In this document: piece by piece, positions 59,087-64,000 of the stretch
Numbering within the stretch: position 1 is the first letter of the stretch
How the letters are laid out: every line of letters begins with the position of its first letter
DNA from: CAWHHZ01 sp963829355
Lineage (GTDB): Bacteria; Acidobacteriota; Thermoanaerobaculia; Gp7-AA8; JAHWKK01
DNA length: 64,000 nucleotides
Reading direction: 5' to 3'
NCBI GenBank assembly: GCA_963829355.1
Contig: CAWHHZ010000027.1
Location: 35,521-99,520 of the forward strand
Made by a program: the position numbers and the translations under genes
The notes under the pieces: generated by a model
What the model was told of the DNA's origin: nothing
The model's database searches: none
The model's input: the letters and a program-made list of their open reading frames with translations, nothing else

Positions 59087-60238
59087 ATGAAACGAAACTC
59101 TGTATGGACTCTCGTCGCGCTGGCACTCATCGTGTCGAGCACAATGCCAGCATACGCAGGAGCAAAGATCGCGATTGGTGAGAAGGGCGAGATCGATCTC
59201 GGCTTCCGGCTTCAAACGCTTTTCAAGTTGTCGGAGAGCGACATCGACGACGACGCCTCGTTCGAGAACGTCAGCGATTTCCAGATCCGGCGCGCACGAT
59301 TCCGTCTCACCGGTAAGGTCAACGACTGGTTCAGCATGTTCCTGCAGACGGATGTCTCCGGCAATGACATTCAGATGATCGACGCATACGTCTACCTCAA
59401 GGCGGACCCGCGCTTTCAGTTGTTTGCGGGACAGCACCTCGCGCCGTCGAATCGTCAGAATCTCACCTCCTCAGGTACCCTCCTCGCGCTCGATCGTCCG
59501 GGAAACATCTACAAGTCCCTCACATGGGGAACCCGCGCTCTGTCGACCTTCGACACCGCGACCTACGGCGACAGTGATGGCGGTTTCCGCGGACCCGCTC
59601 AGGTCCGGGATACCGGTGTCACTCTCTGGGGAATCGGCGACTTCAGCGATACGACTCACTACAAGTATTACGTTGGAACCTACGACGGCATCCCCGGGGC
59701 GAATTCCGATTCCGAGCGATACACCGGCCGCTTCCAGTTGAACTTCGGCGATTCCGAACCGAGCTTCTACTCGACGGCGAATTATCTCGGAAAGAAAAAC
59801 ACAATCAGTGTTGGCCTCTCCTACGATACGCAGTCCGATGTTTCCTCCTCCCGGACCCCCTTGACCGACTACAACTACTATTCGGTCGACCTGTTTGCAT
59901 CGCGCGGAGCGATGACGTTCGAGGCGGCAATCATGAATCTCGATCTGGACAATGCGAACCCCTCGGCCGAGGGCGACGGCTGGTACGCTCAGGCTGGCTA
60001 TCTCATGGGCGAGGATCAGAAGTGGCAGCCGTGGGCGCTGATCGAGAGTTTCGACGCAGATGCTCCGGGCGGGGAGGGAAGCTACGACTTGTGGAGAGTC
60101 GGTGTCAGCTACTTCATCGCCGGTCACAATGCAAACATCAAGGCGGGATTCGAGAGCATGAACACCGATGCTACGATCGGCTCGACGAACGAGGACTCCA
60201 TCAATAGTCTCGTCATCGGGTTCTACACCACATACTGA
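59087..60238 (+). CDS. Outer-membrane porin, OprP/OprO (phosphate-selective) type fold
   Basis: A 383-residue exported barrel. The signal peptide is MKRNSVWTLVALALIVSSTM, cleaved at AYA/G. The barrel starts GEIDLGFRLQTLFKLSE, then SDFQIRRARFRLTGKVNDWF and SMFLQTDVSGNDIQMIDAYV, the Porin_O_P signature around the first strands. It ends EDSINSLVIGFYTTY with a C-terminal aromatic. AAGGAA six bases before ATG 59087 sets the start. In this operon it probably lets the TRAP substrate cross the outer membrane rather than phosphate. Confidence 0.88.
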   Translation: MKRNSVWTLVALALIVSSTMPAYAGAKIAIGEKGEIDLGFRLQTLFKLSESDIDDDASFENVSDFQIRRARFRLTGKVNDWFSMFLQTDVSGNDIQMIDAYVYLKADPRFQLFAGQHLAPSNRQNLTSSGTLLALDRPGNIYKSLTWGTRALSTFDTATYGDSDGGFRGPAQVRDTGVTLWGIGDFSDTTHYKYYVGTYDGIPGANSDSERYTGRFQLNFGDSEPSFYSTANYLGKKNTISVGLSYDTQSDVSSSRTPLTDYNYYSVDLFASRGAMTFEAAIMNLDLDNANPSAEGDGWYAQAGYLMGEDQKWQPWALIESFDADAPGGEGSYDLWRVGVSYFIAGHNANIKAGFESMNTDATIGSTNEDSINSLVIGFYTTY

Positions 60239-60258
60239 CCGAAATGAGGAGGAGAGCG

Positions 60259-60816
60259 ATGTCGAGGATCCATCCATTCGGAATCACCGACGGTCGAGGA
60301 TCGCAGTCGCGGTTCCGGCTCGGCATCGCCTCCTCTTTTCCACTGATCGCCAGAACGCTCCTCCTGACTGCTCTGATTCTGGCGACTCCCTTTAGACTCC
60401 TGGCATCCGAGAACGCTGTGGCCAGCCCGGCGCTCAGGGTTTTCGAAGCGTTTCAGGCAGAGATCGCGAGCGCGGTTTCCGACTCGCGCCTTTCGCCCGA
60501 GATTGCCGCCAGGGCCGAGGATCTGCGTCTCGACCTGCAGCGTGACCTGATTCGGATCGAGGCAGAGATCGAAGTGCTTCGCCTCGACGTTAGCCGATCC
60601 TCCGGAGCCCGGCAGAAGGAATCGCTCGATCTTCTGATCGATGAAGTCGGCCGCAGAGAAAAGCGGATCTACGACCAGATCCAACGGCTCGAAATACTCA
60701 CTGGCATGCCGGGGTGTCTTGCGGCAGAGTCCGAGGAAGGGGAGACCGATAACGACGCCGTTCGGTTGAACCTGAGCTGGGAGCCTGAAGAGTTCGTCGA
60801 CGACGTTCAGCCGTAA
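60259..60816 (+). CDS. Exported coiled-coil protein at the end of the TRAP operon
   Basis: A 185-residue protein. A hydrophobic segment (LIARTLLLTALILATPFRLL) follows a 35-residue basic N-terminus, then a helical region with heptads (FEAFQAEIASAVSDSRLSPE, RAEDLRLDLQRDLIRIEAEI, EVLRLDVSRSS, LDLLIDEVGRREKRIYDQIQ, RLEIL). A short acidic tail closes it. ATG 60259 is preceded by GGAGGAGAG; an ATG at 60244 is also in frame. It lies 20 bp after the porin stop. It may be a periplasmic helper of the porin. No family is recognised. Confidence 0.7.
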   Translation: MSRIHPFGITDGRGSQSRFRLGIASSFPLIARTLLLTALILATPFRLLASENAVASPALRVFEAFQAEIASAVSDSRLSPEIAARAEDLRLDLQRDLIRIEAEIEVLRLDVSRSSGARQKESLDLLIDEVGRREKRIYDQIQRLEILTGMPGCLAAESEEGETDNDAVRLNLSWEPEEFVDDVQP

Positions 60817-60865
60817 CTGAGTAGGGAGCTGACTCGCTTGAGATCGGAACGATGAACGCAGGGCT

Positions 60866-60950
60866 GTCATCCTGAGCGCAGCGAAGGATCGGGTGGGTCC
60901 TGACTGTCGCGTTCTTTGCGTCCTGACAGTCGGGCCGTACGCGATCCCCG
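60866..60950. repeat. Partial interspersed hairpin repeat
   Basis: GTCATCCTGAGCGCAGCGAA and GGATCGGGTGGGTCCTGACT, with an internal stem CCTGACTGTC/GACAGTC-type (60898-60934). It sits between convergent genes and looks like a truncated member of the GTCATCCTGA family. Confidence 0.6.
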
Positions 60951-60954
60951 GAGG

Positions 60955-61920
60955 TCAGTTCGTCGGGGGGCGCATGTTGTAGTAGAAGCCGGCGGTGACG
61001 CGCTCCGAGTCTTTCGGGAAATCGGCTGGCAGGGGTTGAAGCGGGCTGCTCAGCTCGATTGCCTTGCGCGCCGCAAAATCGAACGGCGGGTGCGTCGAGC
61101 TCTGCAGGATCGTGATGTCCGTGATCGTGCCGTCGCGCTGAATCGTGAAGCGGATGACGACCACTCCCTTCATCCCCATCCGGACGAGCGCGGGCATGTT
61201 GTTGTACCAGTGATAGCGGATCTTTCTCACCATCGAGTTGGAGTAGTCGCCCCACTCGTACCATTGCGTCTCGAACGAGATGGGACCGCTCTCGGCGAAG
61301 CCCTCGTCGCCGCCGTAGGTTCCGAGCTCCTGTCCTCCGAGGGAGGCGACTTTTCCCGCATCCTGGATCGCTGAAGACCAGTCGACCTTCGGAGCTTTCT
61401 CGGCAGTGGCGGGCGCCTTGCTCGACCTGCGTTCTTCAAACCGGAATCGGTCCGCCGGAGTCGCGGGCGCGTCGTCGTTGCGCTCACCCTGCTCCTCGTT
61501 CGCTTCTGACGGCCGCACGGCAGGCGAGGACTGCGAAGGAGGCGGTCCGGGCGCTGGCGAGCCAGGGATGAACGGGGCATCGACGAGCCCCGGCCGATCA
61601 GTCGGCCGGTCTCCGGATGGCCGAGGAGTCGCGCTTTGGCGATCCGCATCCGAGAGGGGAGCCTGTGGCGAAGGGGGCCGGACGGACTCCCGTCCGGGTG
61701 CCTCGACGACACGCTGCGACTCGGAGGGAGGTTGCGGGAGCGACTGCGCGAGCTCGACGAACGTCAGTGGCTGTTCGTCAGGCTCCTGCTCGGTTTGAGC
61801 GTTCAACACGAACATCGTGATCAGTGCAACGTGGATCAGTACCGAAACGAGCAGACCGATCCCTCCTCCCGACTCTTCGTCGGGGGAGTTGTAGAGGCCG
61901 ATTTGTCGTCTCACCGCCAC
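60955..61920 (-). CDS. tonB: TonB-family energy-transducing protein
   Basis: A 321-residue protein with one N-terminal membrane helix (GIGLLVSVLIHVALITMFVL), including the Ser/His-containing face that contacts ExbBD. A long Pro/Ser/Glu-rich periplasmic spanner follows (about 50-200). The C-terminal TonB domain reads SMVRKIRYHWYNNMPALVRM, then GMKGVVVIRFTIQRDGTITD and ITILQSSTHPPFDFAARKAI, ELSSPLQPLPADFPKDSERV. This is the usual Y-x-P...G-x-V-V-V-x-F-x-I-x-x-D-G pattern. It energises TonB-dependent receptors, which must be elsewhere in the genome along with exbBD. It is divergent from the glutamate dehydrogenase gene with 116 bp between the starts. Confidence 0.9.
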   Translation of the reverse strand: MAVRRQIGLYNSPDEESGGGIGLLVSVLIHVALITMFVLNAQTEQEPDEQPLTFVELAQSLPQPPSESQRVVEAPGRESVRPPSPQAPLSDADRQSATPRPSGDRPTDRPGLVDAPFIPGSPAPGPPPSQSSPAVRPSEANEEQGERNDDAPATPADRFRFEERRSSKAPATAEKAPKVDWSSAIQDAGKVASLGGQELGTYGGDEGFAESGPISFETQWYEWGDYSNSMVRKIRYHWYNNMPALVRMGMKGVVVIRFTIQRDGTITDITILQSSTHPPFDFAARKAIELSSPLQPLPADFPKDSERVTAGFYYNMRPPTN

Positions 61921-62036
61921 TGCGCTGGTAAAAGGATGTGTGCTCCGCCTTTCTTCCTTTTGGACGTCTGCTTATGGTGGGAGGTCACCGCCATCCGGCT
62001 TTACGAATGTTAGACTCCGGCCGAAAGGGGATTCTG

Positions 62037-63290
62037 ATGACGACGAGCGAAGAGCGCGTGATGACCGAGTTTCAGATCGCGAGTGCCGAGTTCGACCAGG
62101 CCTCCGAGGCCCTTGGCCTCGACCCGCAATTGAGACAGATCCTGAAGATGCCGTTTCGCGAATTGATCGTATCGATTCCGATCGAGATGGACGATGGACG
62201 CGTCGAGACTTTCGTGGGCTACCGCGTGCAGCACAACGGCTCGCGCGGGCCGTGCAAAGGCGGGATTCGGTATCACCCTGAGGTGGACCTGTTCGAGGTG
62301 CGCGGTCTCGCGGCCCTCATGACCTGGAAGACTGCTCTGATGAACATCCCCTTCGGTGGGGCAAAGGGTGGGGTTGCGGTCAAGGCATGGGAGTTGAGCC
62401 AGAGTGAGCTCGAGCGTCTCACGCGCCGGTTCACGTCGAGAATCTCGCTGATTCTCGGCGTCAACCGCGACATACCAGCTCCCGACATGTACACGAACTC
62501 CCAGACGATGGCGTGGATGATGGACGAGTTCGGAAAAAAGTACGGGTACTCACCGGGCATCGTCACCGGCAAGCCTGTAGAGCTCGGTGGATCATTAGGC
62601 AGAGAGGCGGCGACCGGTCGTGGCACGGTGATCATATGCGAGCAGATCGCGAACGAGTGGGGGATCGATCTGGCGGGATCGTCCGTGGTGGTCCAGGGAT
62701 TTGGCAACGTCGGATCGCATACGGCACGGATCATCGCGGAGAAAGGAGCCCGAGTCATCGGCGTCTCCGATGTGCACGGCGGAATTCACGATCCGGGAGG
62801 TCTCGACATCCCGGCTCTCCTCGAGCACGTGGCGGAGCACAAGAAGGTCGGCGGATTTTCAGGTGCGAAGGAAATCACGAATGAAGAGCTGCTCGCGCTC
62901 GAGTGTGATTTCCTCATTCCTGCGGCTCTCGGCGGGGCGATCACCAAGGAAAACTCCGGCTCCATCAAAACGAAGTTCATCATCGAGGCGGCCAATGCTC
63001 CCACCACGCCGACGGCCGAGAAGATCCTCAACGAGAGGGGAGTGGTCGTCGTTCCCGACATTCTCACGAATGCAGGGGGCGTGACCGTCTCGTATTTTGA
63101 GTGGGTGCAGAACCTCCAGCAGTTCTACTGGCCGCTCGATCAGGTCGAGCGTGAGCTGACACGGATCATGACGAGCGCGTACGAAGAAGTGTCGTCTCTG
63201 AGGAAGAAAACGAAAACTTCCTTCCACGTTGCCTCGTACATGATAGCAATCGATCGTGTAGCTCGAGCCGAGAAGCTCCGCGGCTCGTAG
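62037..63290 (+). CDS. gdhA: Glutamate dehydrogenase (Glu/Leu/Phe/Val dehydrogenase family)
   Basis: A 417-residue cytoplasmic enzyme of the hexameric small-subunit class, interconverting glutamate and 2-oxoglutarate plus ammonia. The substrate site is GYRVQHNGSRGPCKGGIRYH, then MTWKTALMNIPFGGAKGGV with the catalytic Lys in PFGGAKG. RDIPAPDMYTNSQTMAWMMD holds the catalytic Asp. The dinucleotide fold is VVVQGFGNVGSHTARIIAEK. The C-terminal hinge is FLIPAALGGAITKENSGSIK, then VVVPDILTNAGGVTVSYFEW. AAAGGGG seven bases before ATG 62037 gives the start. The residue following the second beta-strand (SDVHG) suggests NAD or dual coenzyme use, but this is not decisive. Confidence 0.95.
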   Translation: MTTSEERVMTEFQIASAEFDQASEALGLDPQLRQILKMPFRELIVSIPIEMDDGRVETFVGYRVQHNGSRGPCKGGIRYHPEVDLFEVRGLAALMTWKTALMNIPFGGAKGGVAVKAWELSQSELERLTRRFTSRISLILGVNRDIPAPDMYTNSQTMAWMMDEFGKKYGYSPGIVTGKPVELGGSLGREAATGRGTVIICEQIANEWGIDLAGSSVVVQGFGNVGSHTARIIAEKGARVIGVSDVHGGIHDPGGLDIPALLEHVAEHKKVGGFSGAKEITNEELLALECDFLIPAALGGAITKENSGSIKTKFIIEAANAPTTPTAEKILNERGVVVVPDILTNAGGVTVSYFEWVQNLQQFYWPLDQVERELTRIMTSAYEEVSSLRKKTKTSFHVASYMIAIDRVARAEKLRGS

Positions 63291-63313
63291 GGTCGATCGG
63301 AAGGATCAAGGAC

Positions 63314-64000
63314 ATGACCGAACAGATCAACCAGGGAGCGGCTCCTCCGGGCCCACCGCCCCCGCAGCCCCCGAATCGCTCGTTCGATCTCGGGAAGGCG
63401 TTCGCGTTCACGTTTCAGGATCCGCGGTGGCTCGAGAAAACCCTGATCGGCGGGCTTTTCTATATCGCGACCATTGCTCTGGTCGGGTGGTTCTTTCTTT
63501 TCGGCTATATGGCGAGAATCGTCAGGAACGTCGTTGCGGGCGTCGACGACCGGCTGCCGGAGTGGGATGACCTGGGTGAGATGTTCACCGAGGGGCTGAA
63601 GCTCTTTCTCGTCGCGTTCGTGTGGTACCTCCCGATCGTGCTGGTCATGGTTCCGCTCATGGTGTGGGCAATTGTGTTCGACGAGTTCGGATCGCCTCGG
63701 CTCAGCGAGCTGTTCGCTGGTTGTATGGTCCTGACGGTCGTGCCGTTGGGGCTTCTGATCACGTTCATACTTCCGGCCGCCCTGGTACGCGCTTCGGTGT
63801 ACAGATCGGTTGGTGCGGGTCTGGCGGTGGGGCCGGTGTTCGCGTTCGTGCGCGACAATTTCGTCAATTTCCTGCTCGCGTTCATCGTTTATCTGGCGGC
63901 AAATTTCATCGGCCAGATGGGCATCGTGATCTTCTGTATCGGCGTGTTCTTCACGAGCTTCTGGGGAATGACCGTCGCAGCCCACGCGTATGGACAGACG
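63314..64000 (+). CDS. DUF4013-like multi-pass membrane protein, 3' end outside window
   Basis: At least 229 codons from ATG 63314 (AAGGATCAAGGA upstream) run to the window edge without a stop. The N-terminus is proline-rich and cytoplasmic (MTEQINQGAAPPGPPPPQPP). Family-like blocks follow: FDLGKAFAFTFQDPRWLEKT, LIGGLFYIATIALVGWFFLF, YMARIVRNVVAGVDDRLPEW, DDLGEMFTEGLKLFLVAFVW, and paired helices to FIGQMGIVIFCIGVFFTSFW. The phrase G-Y-x-x-R-x-x-R...D-x-L-P-x-W-x-D is typical of DUF4013. The function is unknown. It begins 23 bp after gdhA and could be co-transcribed. Confidence 0.85.
   Translation, partial: MTEQINQGAAPPGPPPPQPPNRSFDLGKAFAFTFQDPRWLEKTLIGGLFYIATIALVGWFFLFGYMARIVRNVVAGVDDRLPEWDDLGEMFTEGLKLFLVAFVWYLPIVLVMVPLMVWAIVFDEFGSPRLSELFAGCMVLTVVPLGLLITFILPAALVRASVYRSVGAGLAVGPVFAFVRDNFVNFLLAFIVYLAANFIGQMGIVIFCIGVFFTSFWGMTVAAHAYGQT

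Overview
The window is about 60% GC and gene-dense on both strands, with no rRNA, tRNA or CRISPR array that I can see. The gene set (ELWxxDGT-repeat protein, Rhs/YD-repeat array, DUF1684, DUF2911, M28 peptidase, TAXI-type TRAP transporter, TonB and several outer-membrane beta-barrels, NAD-linked formate dehydrogenase, HypAB) fits a Gram-negative, heterotrophic, metabolically flexible bacterium. My best guess is Acidobacteriota (Thermoanaerobaculia-like), inferred from gene content only. Several otherwise conserved genes carry single-base frameshifts, so the sequence may be a draft or metagenome assembly, or the region may be decaying.

Layout. 1-9.2 kb: 3' part of glycogen phosphorylase, a small membrane protein between two odd pairs of inverted simple-repeat tracts, an AI-2E-type permease, a GNAT acetyltransferase, aconitase AcnA, and a PlsC-type acyltransferase. 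9.2-14.6 kb: a frameshifted HTH regulator behind a structured leader, a coiled-coil protein, and a 1241-residue secreted ELWxxDGT protein. 14.6-23.6 kb: four truncated Rhs cores, each ending in a different C-terminal tail and followed by a small unrelated gene. This looks like an orphan toxin/immunity cassette array. It carries copies of a 111-113 bp REP-like palindromic element and ends at an IS1380 remnant. 24.5-25.2 kb: a decayed VapBC pair.

25.4-41.2 kb: PlpD-type patatin/outer-membrane barrel, HypA-HypB, a truncated Cu/Zn-SOD-like gene, a YhhQ-type queuosine-precursor transporter, a lipoprotein, a Cache-domain protein, an ECF sigma factor with a probable anti-sigma partner, DUF1684, a BASS symporter, an M28 peptidase, a frameshifted beta-lactamase-fold hydrolase and DUF2911.

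41.8-46.2 kb: a two-gene NAD-dependent formate dehydrogenase. The beta subunit is a NuoE-NuoF fusion. The alpha subunit reads through an in-frame TGA that aligns with the family selenocysteine and is followed, 11 nt later, by a SECIS-like hairpin with a GGTCT loop. 46.5-53.5 kb: Fur-family regulator, FeoB, zinc ribbon, DtxR-FeoA fusion, ApbE, outer-membrane protein, FMN-binding protein and a DUF4405-like haem membrane protein. These look like one iron-uptake unit combining Feo transport with a flavinylated extracytoplasmic reductase. Two copies of an 18-bp dyad-containing motif lie at the fur and apbE 5' ends. 55-60.8 kb: a TAXI-TRAP operon with a fused permease carrying a lipoyl-like domain, a universal stress protein, a porin and a coiled-coil protein. 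61-64 kb: TonB, glutamate dehydrogenase and a DUF4013 membrane protein cut by the window end.

The intergenic spaces are unusually rich in palindromic interspersed repeats of at least five types.
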